DNA of 64,000 nucleotides from contig JARFIW010001452.1 of NCBI GenBank assembly GCA_036346225.1, positions 682,001 through 746,000 on the forward strand, read 5' to 3'. The position numbers and the translations under genes are program-made. Numbering within the stretch: position 1 is the stretch's first letter; each line of letters opens with the position of its first letter. Source of the stretch: Platerodrilus igneus (Eukaryota > Arthropoda > Insecta > Coleoptera > Lycidae). The notes beneath the pieces were generated by a model. That model ran no database searches. It saw nothing but the letters and a program-made list of their open reading frames with translations, and was not told the origin of the DNA. Below, piece by piece: positions 45,014-56,499 of the stretch.

Positions 45014-47157
45014 TATATATTGCTGTGAAACCTACAAAATCCGTGAACTACGCTTTATAATCGAGCCTCACTTTTGGGCGTCAAGAATGCTGTGAAACCT
45101 ACAAAAAGCTATTCATTACCTTAACTGTGTTGGTCCATTGACTTTCTTCCGTTAATCGCCTCGGCTGCTCCTCTAGATAGCTTTCATCCTCATACATAAA
45201 AAAAACAAACACATTCCTACCACAAACATCAACGTCAACTCTATTTACATCAATATTCACAATACATTAAAATTTCAAAATTAATATTCAGCATAAATTT
45301 TAATATCAGAAAATTTCAAAATTAAATTTATTATCATTTTAATGTGCATCCAGAATTAAAGTCCTTGTAGGATGCCTACTAATTACTATAACAATATATG
45401 CAGACCGGAGTCTGAGTACAAAGGAGCATCTACCACCCTTTACGTTAATTAACCAGGTTCGTCTAATTGAGCTCAAAGACATACCCATATTTTCATCATA
45501 ATCCAGAACATCAATACTAAATACCCTTTCTACTTAAACAAGCAAATTTCACCTTAAAATTAAAATATTATTGTTAGTACAATTTCACTACTGTCCATTT
45601 TAAATAAACAAATTATAAAGTTATTCAACAGACACCAAAATATCAAAGTTCGAACAAAATAGTATAATTTACCTGAAGGTTACTGCACTCGTAGCTTCAA
45701 TGTACATCGTCCCTTTGTTAATTACACCATTCCAACTGGATTATATTTACGGCTTCTGATTCTCAACGCTTTTAAAATTTTCTCCATCACCATTTATTTA
45801 AAGTTGTTTCAGGGCTTTTCCGGAACTCATCTGTGTATATCTGAACCTTGTTTTGTGGATCCAGACACGTTTATGCACCATTTAATTATTAATACCCCCG
45901 AAAAATAGCAAAGAAATTCATACTTCTTTCACCAATATACGCCAAAACTGCCTACTTTTGTGTATTCATTCGTCGGTGCAAATTTTGACTAATTAGTACA
46001 GTGATGCTAACTTTATTACCTTGTATCTTCTTTTCTAAGTGCACTAAAGTACATTCATTGTAGCACGTAAAGAACAAACTGTTTTTTAAATCACCAAAAT
46101 ATACGAGCAAACTGTTTAAATTATTTCATCAAAACCGGAAAACTAAAAAGCACTGTTTAACGCGTTGAATCAAGTCGAAGATCTAAGAGAGCTTGTTCAT
46201 ATTCCCCTGGGTATATATAGCGGTTAGCCTGTCTGTCGGTCTGTTCCCCAAAACGGACAATTCTAAAGAATTTCGCCTGCTATGTTCCCATTCCGCAGCC
46301 CGGCATGCGATTTTTACGAATTTTGCACTCACCCCAGTTAAATCTCAGAAATTTCAACAGGGCACGCAACGTCTGGAAATAACTAATTGAATTTTATACA
46401 GAAATGTTATTTTTACCTCTCAAATTTTGCCTTTTACTTTCAACCAATCGCAACCCATTGACGTTGCTCCACTCACGCCTTTTACTATATGTGTCTCGGT
46501 CTCGCGCATATTATCTGTCTCTATCTAACCTGTTCTTATTGGTGCAAATTGATATTCTTTATTATCGATTATTTCAGTCCACATGGACTGTTATCTGGGT
46601 TAAATAATCCCGTATCCAACCTTCCCGTTAATATAAGCGACGGTTTCTCCAACATTCTCTGAAACCATTAATTATCTGCAAAATTTACGCAGAATGAGCT
46701 TTTTAAAAATACGCAGGTGTTTAAACATCCTACTTCTAACTAACCCCTCTACGATTTGCATTTTATTGGGTTTTTACAAGTTTTTATAGATATTATATGT
46801 TACTAACGGTTCAATTAACTTCAATTAAAATTAATACCCTTTAAATTTTAGTGAATCCTAACTAAATATTAATTATTATCTGTACGTTTTGTTTAATACC
46901 GGTTACTTAAAATAGAGTTAATTAATATAAATTTTGCACGTAATTTCTTTGTTTCTTTACGTGGAGCTTTTTACTACTGCTTCTTTTGATATAAAGCGTC
47001 TTGTACATGATTTAAATCTCTTATTTTTAATGAAACGAATGAATTTTTATTCTCCACGGTTTTTTAATAAAGCGTACCTTTTCCCAAAGCTTCTACACGG
47101 TGATTAAAATTATTTGATGTGATTATTTAATTTTCTACCCTGGTCTAAATATGAGTA
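45014..47157 (-). repeat. Solo-LTR-like repeat, family A, copy 1
   Basis: Runs right to left from TATTACTCATATTTAGACC (next to (TA)n at 47158) to TTTCACAGCAATATATA at 45014. TATATATA lies near 46212 (complement), and a leader ends at a donor-like CTTCAGGTAAATT near 45673. AATAAA-type and GT-rich sequences occur nearer the end. The end block TTTTGTAGGTTTCACAGCA is present twice, about 70 bp apart. Nearly 2 kb is repeated inverted at 47936-49923 and more distantly at 52352-54367. The frames at 46193-46607 are antisense to the presumed transcript and probably not genes. Confidence 0.6.
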
Positions 47158-47176
47158 ATATATATATATATATATT
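47157..47176 (+). repeat. (TA)n tract 5
   Basis: A short TA tract separating the head of A copy 1 from the family-B-like head at 47177. Confidence 0.85.
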
Positions 47177-47935
47177 GTTATGGATTCAAAGGGTTAAATT
47201 TGGGGTAAGCAATGCAATTTCAAACACCCTGTATAGAGAAAAGAACAATTTATTTACGCGCCAAATTTATTTCATTGATATAATTTAAACGAACAAGTAT
47301 TGACGTATTTTTATAATTAAGGATTGAAAAGTAATGGGTTCATAAAGAAAACCAGTTTTAAAACAAATAGAAACGCATAATTAATTTAATTTATTTTAAT
47401 TCAATGTGTAATAGCATTAGAAAACGCACCGGGGTAGAGAAAATCGATAATCTCAAGGCAAAAGGTTCGTTGTAACAAGCAAGGACGTAAGTTGTATTGA
47501 ATACCGTGAAATATAAGCTCCGAGAATTGTTATTTTAAACAGTCAATAATTAAGAACACCTGCATGTTTGAAAAGGTTACCTTCGTCGAATTTATATACA
47601 TAATAGAGCGGGCTTCGTAGAATATAATTTCCAACCGTCAATGGCTTCTAATAAACAAGCTAACGAAGTTCATAAAGAGTGGAAGGGATGCACGATCAAT
47701 AATATGCTACGAATAAAGACGGGTATAAAAGCAAAAGTATAATGTACGTGAATTTGTATGCCGTGATGGTATGGTAATTGGTAGCAACGAGCTCGGCGTA
47801 TACTAAGGTTATCATCTATCTGGAGGATCAGAGCGCATAATCACGAAGCCAATGGGTTCTGGAGGACCAGAGCGCAAAGTCACAAGCCAGGGGGTTCTAG
47901 TGCATTATTTCAAAAAGGTGGAAAGCTTGGAGTAT
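47177..47935 (+). repeat. Family B-like head joined to family A copy 2
   Basis: TTGTTATGGATTCAAAGGG and the next 440 bp match the head of repeat B at 38848-39290 (shared blocks include CAATGCAATTTCAAACACCC and AAAACGCA). From about 47640 to 47935 it is not alignable to B or A. A doubled block TTCTGGAGGACCAGAGCGCA / TCTGGAGGATCAGAGCGCAT lies at about 47818-47880. Confidence 0.6.
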
Positions 47936-49921
47936 TTTCCAAGACGCCTTGTATCAAAAGAAGCAGTAATTCTACGTAAAGAAACAAAGAGAAATTACGT
48001 GCAAAATTTATATTAATTAACTCTATTTTAAGTAACCGGTATTAAACAAAACGTACAGATAATAATTAATATTTAGTTAGAATTCACTAAAATTTAAAGG
48101 GTATTAATTTTAATTGAAGTTAATTGAACCGTTAGTAACATATAATATCTATAAAAACTTGTAAAAACCCAATAAAATGCAAATCGTAGAGGAGTTAGTC
48201 AGAAGTAGCATGTTTAAACACCTGCATATTTTTAAAAAGCTCATTCTGTGTAAATTTTGCAGATAATTAATGGTTACAAAGAATCTTGGAGAAACCGTGG
48301 CTTAATATTTACGGGAAGGCGCGATACGGGGTTATTTAACCCAGATAGTCCACATGGACTGAAATAATCGATAATAAGGAATATCAATTTGCACTAATAA
48401 GAACAGGGTAGATAGAGACAGATAATATGCGCAAGACCGAGGCACATATAGTAAAAGGCGTGAGTAGAGCAACGTCATAGGGTTGCGATTGGTTGAAAGT
48501 AAAAGGCAAAATTTGAGAGGTAAAAATAACATTTCTGTATAAAATTCAATTAGTTATTTCCAGACGTTGCGTGCCGTGTTGAAATTTCTGAGATTTAACT
48601 GGGGCGAGTGCAAAATTCGTAAAAATCGCATGCCGGGCTGCGGAATGGGAACATAGCAGGCGAAATTCTTCAGAATTGTCCGTTTTGGAGACTCGACCGA
48701 CAGACAGGCTAACCTCTATATATATACCCAGGGGAATATGAACAAGCTCTCTTAGATCTTCGACTTGATTCAACGCGTTAAACAGTGCTTTTTAGTTTTC
48801 CGGTTTTGATTAAATAATTTTAAACAGTTTGCTCGAATATTTTTGTGATGTAAAACAGCTTGTTCTTTACGTGCTACAATGAATGTACTTTAGTGCACTT
48901 AGAAAAGAAGATACAAGGTAATAAAGTTAGTATCACAGTACCAATTAGTAAAATTTACAACGACAAATGAATACACAAAAGTAGGAAGTTTTGGCGTATA
49001 TTGGTGAAAGAAGTATGAATTTCTTTGCTATTTTTCGGGGAAATTAATAATTAAATGGTGCATAAACGTGTCTGGATCCACAAAACAAGGTTCAGATATA
49101 CACAGATGAGTTCCGGAAAAGCCCAGAAACAACTTTAAATAAATGGTGATGGAGAAAATTTTAAAAGCGTTGAGAATCAGAAGCCGTAAATATAACCCAG
49201 TTGGAATGGTGTAATTAACAAAGGGACGATGTACATTGAAGCTACGAGTGCAGTAACCTTCAGGTAAATTATACTATTTTGTTCGAACTTTGATATTTTG
49301 GTGTGTGTTGAATAACTTTATAATTGATTTACTTAAAATGGACAGTAGTGAAATTGTACTAACAATAATATTTTAATTTTAAGGTGAAATTTGCTTGTTT
49401 AAGTAGAAAGGGGTATTTAGTATTGATGTTCTGGATTATGATGAAAATATGGGTATGTCTTTGAGCTCAATTAGACGAACCTGGTTAATTAACGTAAAGA
49501 GGTGGTAGATGCTCCCTTTGTACTCAGACTCCGGTCTGCATATATTGTTATAGTAATTAGTAGGCATCCTACAAGAACTTTAATTCTGGATGCACATTAA
49601 AATGATAATAAATTTAATTTTGAAATTTTCTGATATTAAAATTTATGCTGAATTTTAATTTTGAAATTTTAATGTATTGTGAATATTGATGTAAATAGAG
49701 TTGACGTTGATGTTTGTGGTAGGAAAGTGTTTGTGTTTTTTTTATGAATGAGGATGAAAGTTATCTAGAGGAGCAGCCGAGGCGATTAACGGAAGAATTT
49801 CAATGGACCAACACAGTTAAGGTAATGAATAGCTTTTTGTAGAATTCACAGCATTCTTGACGCCCAATTCGTGAGGCTCGATTCGAAAAGCGGAGTACCC
49901 GGATTTTGTAGGTTTCACCGC

Positions 49922-49923
<2 letters not shown>
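47936..49923 (+). repeat. Solo-LTR-like repeat, family A, copy 2
   Basis: From AAGACGCCTTGTATCAAAAG onward it mirrors A copy 1 at roughly 90 percent or better by eye. TATATATATACCC at 48717 is the TATA box. The leader ends CCTTCAGGTAAATT near 49265, and the repeat ends GGTTTCACCGCATTATATA at a 44-bp (TA)n tract. The first roughly 200 bp of family A are replaced by the B-like head. No coding capacity in the sense direction. Confidence 0.6.

Positions 49924-49967
<44 letters not shown>
49924..49967 (+). repeat. (TA)n tract 6
   Basis: About 44 bases of TA between A copy 2 and C copy 1. Confidence 0.9.
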
Positions 49968-49968
<1 letters not shown>

Positions 49969-50073
49969 CTATGATTATAAGGTTATTTAAGATCATATAA
50001 TTAACAAAGAGGAATACCTCATGTAAATATCATAAAAACCAAAAAAATCAAACATTAAAACCCAAAAATGTAC

Positions 50074-50096
50074 ATATATATATATATATATATATA
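50074..50096 (+). repeat. (TA)n tract 7
   Basis: About 23 bases of TA inside the 5' part of C copy 1. This may be the true left border of the repeat. Confidence 0.85.
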
Positions 50097-50349
50097 AAAA
50101 GAAGCAAATACAAATCGCGCTTTATAAAATCAACAACAAGCTATAATTAATTAAAGGGAGCTTATTCCGCAATAACTTCACTGCATTCATTAAAATAAAT
50201 AATTGCGGAGGCAATTCAATCATTTTAGAACGTTTAAAAACATTCTTAAAAGCTCAAAAACAAATACAAATCCAAGATATTCGAAGAAGAACAACCGTGA
50301 AATGAAATTTCTATCAATCTAATCGCATTTGCGTAAAGAAGTTAATAAG

Positions 50350-50514
50350 TACATGCAATTTAGAACGTATATAAAATGCAATATTTAATAAAACCAGCAT
50401 ATTTATATAAAGTACAGATATTACAGGCGACGGTAATACGTGCGACTTCGAACGTACATAAAATATCATTTGTTAATCAAGTCCCGACGATGTACGTGCA
50501 ACTTAGAACGTATA
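50350..50514 (+). repeat. Three copies of a 22-bp motif
   Basis: TACATGCAATTTAGAACGTA (50350), TACGTGCGACTTCGAACGTA (50437) and TACGTGCAACTTAGAACGTA (50493) are spaced 87 and 56 bp apart upstream of the presumed promoter of C copy 1. They look like upstream regulatory (enhancer-type) repeats of an LTR. Confidence 0.7.
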
Positions 50515-51550
50515 CATTAGAGCATCTAAAATGCAACACATTTCGAAAATAACTATAATTAATACGCCTTCTGCACGTACGAACAACCGATAGCGTTCGC
50601 TCAACCAATGAGAACCGCGTGGAATATTCGAGAGGGGACTTGATTCGCTAAAACTAACGGAGCAAATAAAGGAGCATCATTCTATAGTCACGCCTCGACT
50701 GTGCTAGTTTGAAAGAAGATATTCACGTAAATAGAATTTTTAGTGTAAATAAATAATTTTAAAAGTTGAGTTTAAACGTGAAGTGATATAAAATAGTAAA
50801 GTGCGTGTTATAATAAATGTATATATAATTTTGCCGTTAATATAAACGTAAGTCTAGAAATAGGTAGTATTAGTAAAACATTTTGCAATTTTATAAATTT
50901 AAGGCACTAAGTAATTAACTAAGTCGCTGGTAACAACACTAAGTCACTACTAAGTCATTAGTGAAGGAACTAGGAAACTAAATTACTGGATAATATTTTA
51001 AATTACTGAATAAACGACTCCAAGTTACTGGACAACAATTGAGAGTAATTTTTGGGCCAGCAAACTCCAACAAGAAAAAAACAACAGAGCTATAAGGTCA
51101 GAATTATTTATCCAATTTATAACATGTTGCATTTTTTTTTGTTGGTTTTGATTGCTTTTAAATGTGTAAAATTTTTTAATCTTCGTAAAGAGTTAATTCG
51201 ATAGGAAAATTTTGTTTTAATTTTGATTTAAAAGTTCTATAGAAAGTAAAAGATATTAAAAAGGGCGTAGATTTGTAAATTGTAATACAAAAAAATTTTT
51301 ATTTAGTACATTATACAATCTTTGGTGAATTTTGTTTGTCTTAGTAGGTGTATTGAGTGTTGGAGACAAGTGAGTATAAATTCTTCGTTATCATATCGTC
51401 GTTTCACTCTGTGCATGGTATCACTGAGCTAGTTGAGGCATAAATTTGATTGTGTCAATTCTAAATTGTTTTAAAAGCACAGAGAGGTGGCAATCACCAG
51501 GCAATTGATCGTTTTACATATGTCGAAGGGCGATATCGTAGCAATATATT

Positions 51551-52297
51551 TAAAACTGCTTTCATTTTTAGAATATGTCAGTTGTAGCAGACTGTTGAAC
51601 TTTAAATAGTAATATGATAAGAAGATTTATTAACAAAAGCAAATATTAAAAAAAAGTGAAGTGAAGGAATTTGAAGTCATACTACGGCATTAATGAAAAC
51701 AATATAGTAGAATACACCTTCAATACAGACCACACTGGCCTCTAGTTACTTTTATTTAACAAAAGGGTAGCACTTGGCATAATTGAAGTCAGAGATAATA
51801 GGTAGAATATTACCAATACTACAGGTTGCATTTATATCTTGTTCTCTAAATTAATGAAAGTTGTTTAAGTTAGCCACATAATATAGATTAAATATTTGTA
51901 AAAGGCTATGTTAAGAAACTGTTTTTTACACCTTATTCACGTTTTGTCTTGATCATTTATTTTATTTTATAATAACAGCCGGTTAGTCAGGTGCCTAATA
52001 AAGCTCAAATTTTTACGATAAGGTATTTTAATAGCCTTTAGTTGCTGATGCCTCATTTACAATTATTGTAACTTTAGAAGATTATCATATTAAAAAGCAC
52101 AGTTAGCTCGATAAATAGTATAAATCAAATTAATTTTATAGAATTGCTTTACTTGTTTTGTAAAAAAAAACATTGTCAAGATTATTGTGACAGCTTTTGT
52201 AAAATTGCTATAAAAAAGAGTAAAGTTTAGTCTAGGTTTGAAAAAGGCGGTAGGTTTTCTTCCAAAGTGTTGCCACAAGAAAAAGAACTAAGTATTT

Positions 52298-52299
<2 letters not shown>
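51551..52299. other. Unexplained AT-rich DNA
   Basis: About 750 bases. The minus-strand frame 52278-52090 shows no domain. Nothing else supported. Confidence 0.4.

Positions 52300-52351
<52 letters not shown>
52300..52351 (+). repeat. (TA)n tract 8
   Basis: About 52 bases of TA at the left border of A copy 3, the longest such tract in the window. Confidence 0.9.
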
Positions 52352-52353
<2 letters not shown>

Positions 52354-54367
52354 CTCATATTTAGACCAGGGTAGAAAATTAAATAATCAAATCAAATAAT
52401 TTTAATTACCGTGTATAAGGAATTTCATTAAATAATACGCTTTATTAAAACCTTGAAGCATAAATAAACTCGGTCGTTTCAGTAAAATAAGAAATTTAAA
52501 TTATCTATAAGACGCTTTACATCAAAAGAAGCAGTATTGAAAAGCGCAGTGGATAATTTAATTATTCCTAAACAAATGGAAATTACGTGCAAAGTTTATA
52601 TTAATTAACCCTATTTTAAGTAACCGGTAGTAAAACAAAGTGTACATATAATAATTAATATTTAAGGTGTATTCGCTAAAAAATGAAAAGGATGGAAATC
52701 AATTTTAATTGGAGTTAATTAAACCGTTAATAACATATAATAAGCATAAAAGGCTTGTGAAAACCCAATAATAGTCAAATCGTAGGAAGGTTATTTAAAA
52801 TGTTACGTTTGAACACCCCTGCGTGTTTTAAAAGGCAATTTCAAGTTAATTTGTTTGGATAAACATGTTGATTCTAAGGATATTGGAAACGATCAGATGC
52901 TTTAGCAGGAAATACAGAACACCTGCGTATTTTTAAAAAAGCTCATTCTGCGTAAATTTGGCAAATAATTAATGTTTCAAAGAATCTTGAAGAAACCGGG
53001 ACTTAGTATTTACGAGAATGTGCGATACGGGTTTATTAAACCCAGATAACAGTCCGCGTGGACTAAAATATAATCGATAATAAAGTATATCAAGTTGCAC
53101 CAATAAGAACATGGTAGTCCGATGTTTCCCAGAATATGGTATAGGTAGAACCTTAACTCGCCTAAAATTGTGTGTCTAGGTAAAGATACAAGTTTAAGGA
53201 CTATTAGTAATTGTGTAATAAGAAGTTGTTGGTGTATGATAAATACAGGCGGGAATATGTGTTTCTCTCTCTTAGACTCTTAGACTTTCGACGATTAGAT
53301 GCGTTAAAAGCTCGTGCATCCGCGACTTGATATTAAACAGTGCATTTTAGTTTGATTAAATAATTTAAAGTGTGCTAGTATATTTTAGTGACTCAAAATA
53401 GTTGGTTATTTTACGTGCTAACATGAATGTACTTCAGTGCACTTAGACACAAGGTAATAAAAGTTTATTATCACGGTACCAATTAGTAAAATTTACAACG
53501 ACAAATGTATACCCAAAAGTAGGCAGTTTTGGCGTATATTGGTAATATTGGTAAAAGGAAGTATGAATTTCTTTGCTATTTTGCGGGGTGTTAATGACTA
53601 AATGGTTCGTAAATGTGTCTGCATCCACTGAACCAGAGGCAGATATACACAGATGAGTTCCGGAAAAGCCTAGAAACAACTTTAAATTAATGGTGATGGA
53701 GAACATTTTTAAAGCGTTGACAACTTGAAGCTGTAAATAGAATCCGGTTGGAATGGTGTGATTTACAAAGGGACGATTACACTGAAGCTACGAGGACAAT
53801 AACCTTCAGGTAAATTGTACTATTTTGTTTGACATTTTTGTGTGTATTGAATGACTTTATAATTGATTTACTTTAAATGGACATTAGTGGAATTTTTCTA
53901 ACCATAAAATTTAATTTTAAGATGAAATTTGCTTGTTTAAGTAAAAGGGTATTTTGTTTTGATGTTCGGGAATAGGATGAAACTTTGGGTAGGTCTTTGA
54001 GCTCAATTAGACAAACCTGGTTAATTAACGTAAAGGGTGGTAGATGCTCCTTTATACTCAGACTCCGGTCCGCTTATCTTGTTATATTAATTAGTAGGCA
54101 TCCAACAAGGACTTTAATTTTGGATGCACAGTAAAATGATAATAAAATTAATCCGGAAATTCTTTTTAAAACTGAATTTTATGTTCAAATTTAATTTGAA
54201 AATTTAATGTATTCTGAATATTGATGTAAATAGAGTTAACGTTGATGTTTGTGGTAGGAATGTGTTGTTTAATTTTTATGATTGAGAATGGAAGTTATCT
54301 AGAAGAGCAGCCGAGGCGATTAACAGAAGGAATCAACGGACCAGGTGATTTAAAAGGTTTCACAGCA
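52352..54367 (+). repeat. Solo-LTR-like repeat, family A, copy 3
   Basis: A complete family A unit from TTACTCATATTTAGACC to GGTTTCACAGCAATATA, with (TA)n at both ends. It is clearly diverged from copies 1 and 2: the region about 53110-53240, which in the others carries GC-richer sequence and the strong TATATATA, is replaced, leaving only a weak GATAAATACA. The leader end CCTTCAGGTAAATT (about 53800) and the TTATCTAGAAGAGCAGCCGA block (about 54293) are kept. The 3' end block occurs once, not twice. Confidence 0.6.
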
Positions 54368-54384
54368 ATATATATATATATATA
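54368..54384 (+). repeat. (TA)n tract 9
   Basis: A short TA tract directly after the GCAATA terminus of A copy 3. Confidence 0.85.
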
Positions 54385-55879
54385 TAGCAAGATCGGTTTT
54401 TATAACTGCTACTTATAATTCGTAGATTAACGCATGTAAAAGCGACGTTTTATTAGAGAATAATGCATCATTTTTATTTGCAAATGCGCGAAATGAGGAA
54501 TATTAAACACCACGAAACTAGAGTTTGTTTTTAAATTAGTAAGTGAAAAATAAGGCACCTGTTAATCACCTGTGCTATTGCAATATTTCTACCTAATGTG
54601 TAACACAAAAACAAATTTTGAAATATCCGTTAGTGTAAGTGCTGCCGAAATCTGTAGGCTATTCATCATTTTCCAGCGAATAACATAGTCATAAATGTGT
54701 TCCTTTATACCCTAATAACTTCCTAAATTTCTCTTAAAATTTAATTAAAATTTATGCTATCTGTTAATATTTAAGAAAAGAGTAGTCATGAAGCGTACCG
54801 CCGTAAACTCTACATTTCATTTTCTGGTTAAGAAACGCCACAGATAGATACTACATTACAGCCGCACTCACTTTATTTTTATAATTTTTGTGGCATACCC
54901 AAGACTTCATTTCTTCCCATTTATAAAACTAAACTGCTCTGTTTAAAGCTCTGCAAAAGCAATTGTCCTTACCTGTATGTAAAGATGAAACGTTGCTTTT
55001 CCAAACACCCAGAGACGTTGTATGTCCCGAGACTCAAAATATCATAATTCTAAGCACAAAGATGTCTTATGGACACATTTTGTAACTGTCCAATTTTTAT
55101 CAGCTCCTAAACAAATATTTCTGTATCTAAATAATTTATCAATTTTTTTTGCTAAGCGTTGATTATTTTCTTTAAGCTTTTTTAAGGTTACTGTTGACAT
55201 ATTCGATGGAACACTTCAATAAATCACAAATGCACTAGGTGCATATGCATTAGCATATATATTTGTGCACTAAACAAGCCCCGTTCTACTTTTTATTTCA
55301 GAATATACATTTTCCACAAAGGTCACAGTTCATTTCTAGAGGAAGAGTTTGGATTATCATGGGCAACGATTGTTTGAAAATTATCACTTTAGAGAAAACT
55401 GCTACCGATTGTAGTTGTACTTGAAAGAACAATCGATACCGACAAACTGCAACTGTTTGGTTTCTACAGTACCGCTTCTTAAATATGCTATTAGTGATTT
55501 TTAACCATTACATAATACCCATTTGTTAATTATATTTATTTAATCGAATATTTTCCATATTCATGTTATTTATAAAAACCTGATTTTAGTATAGTTATTT
55601 AAAACGATTTTATGTTTGATAATGCAAGGGAGTAACAGAGTAACCTATATAAGATTATAATTAAGTAGAATAGTTTTATGAAAACCGTGAATTTTTACCA
55701 GCGACTACTACATATATGAAGTTATTATAAAGTTTGAGGTAGTTTTCATATTATTATATCTTCCTAACAAATTAATTTTATAATAAAAATCATATGAAAT
55801 ATAATTGTAAAATAACGGGATTTCTACGTCCGAAACAATAACTGAAGAAGTGAAAAGTGCCATGTATGTTGTATAAATT
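54385..55879. other. Unexplained DNA
   Basis: About 1.5 kb with no recognised gene. Small palindromes such as TGCACTAGGTGCA near 55230 are present but unsupported as features. Confidence 0.4.
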
Positions 55880-56143
55880 GTGTAAAATCACACACAACAT
55901 TTTCGACTGAATTGTACCATTTTGCTTCCTTTTTAAATAATTCCACCGCCATAGATCGGCTGGATTAATTTTAGACGATCTAGGTGGCCATAAATTTAAA
56001 ATATATTTCCTTATAACAAGATTTAAAGATACCAGACGCAGCAACTTATTACACACGCGCAAAAGGTTATAGGCTGCTCTTCTGGTGCAATAATCGTCTT
56101 CTACACTTTGATAGCTACGGGATTTAAAAGCCAGGTATACCAT
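55880..56143 (-). pseudogene. Mariner/IS630-like transposase fragment (third lineage)
   Basis: The minus-strand frame contains SVEDDYCTRRAAYNLLRVCN (in place of the family's FQQDGA.CHTA... second-Asp block). About 30 residues later comes LNLWPPRSSKINPADLWRWNYLK (family NWPPRSPDLTP.DFFLWGY). The order and spacing fit the second and third catalytic blocks, although the third Asp has become Lys. No other part of the gene is visible. Confidence 0.55.
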
Positions 56144-56499
56144 AAACCGCAGTATTTTTATTTAAAAAATGCCAAAAAAAAAACGCAAATTTTACCATGA
56201 CGTTTCCGTGACACTTTTCAACTCAAAACCGAAATCCTTGCTCTGTAAATAATTTATTTTCTATCGCTCAATACTATTAATCAGGCACGTCGCTTCAAGT
56301 ACATTTCCGCGCCCTTTACTTACAAATTGGAGTTATACTATATTATAACTATCGAGAACCCTACAACACTCATATTAAATGAATAGAAAACAAGATATCA
56401 TACTTAACCCGGCGTTTATCGCTATATGAGCATTTTGCTCACACCTTTATCTACAATAGTTTTATAATTCCAGTACGCGTCATCACCCCCTTCATTCTA

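Larger units (their letters stand above)
49968..51550 (+). repeat. Solo-LTR-like repeat, family C, copy 1
   Basis: Starts TTACTATGATTATAAGG after (TA)n, echoing the TTACTCAT start of family A. It ends GATATCGTAGCAATATAT. It has an internal (TA)n tract (50074-50096), a three-fold 22-bp motif upstream of the presumed start (50350-50514), GTGCTAGTTTGAA at about 50700, and a GT-rich region before the end. CACTGAGCTAGTTGAGGCAT (about 51423) is shared with copy 2. No coding capacity. Confidence 0.55.
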
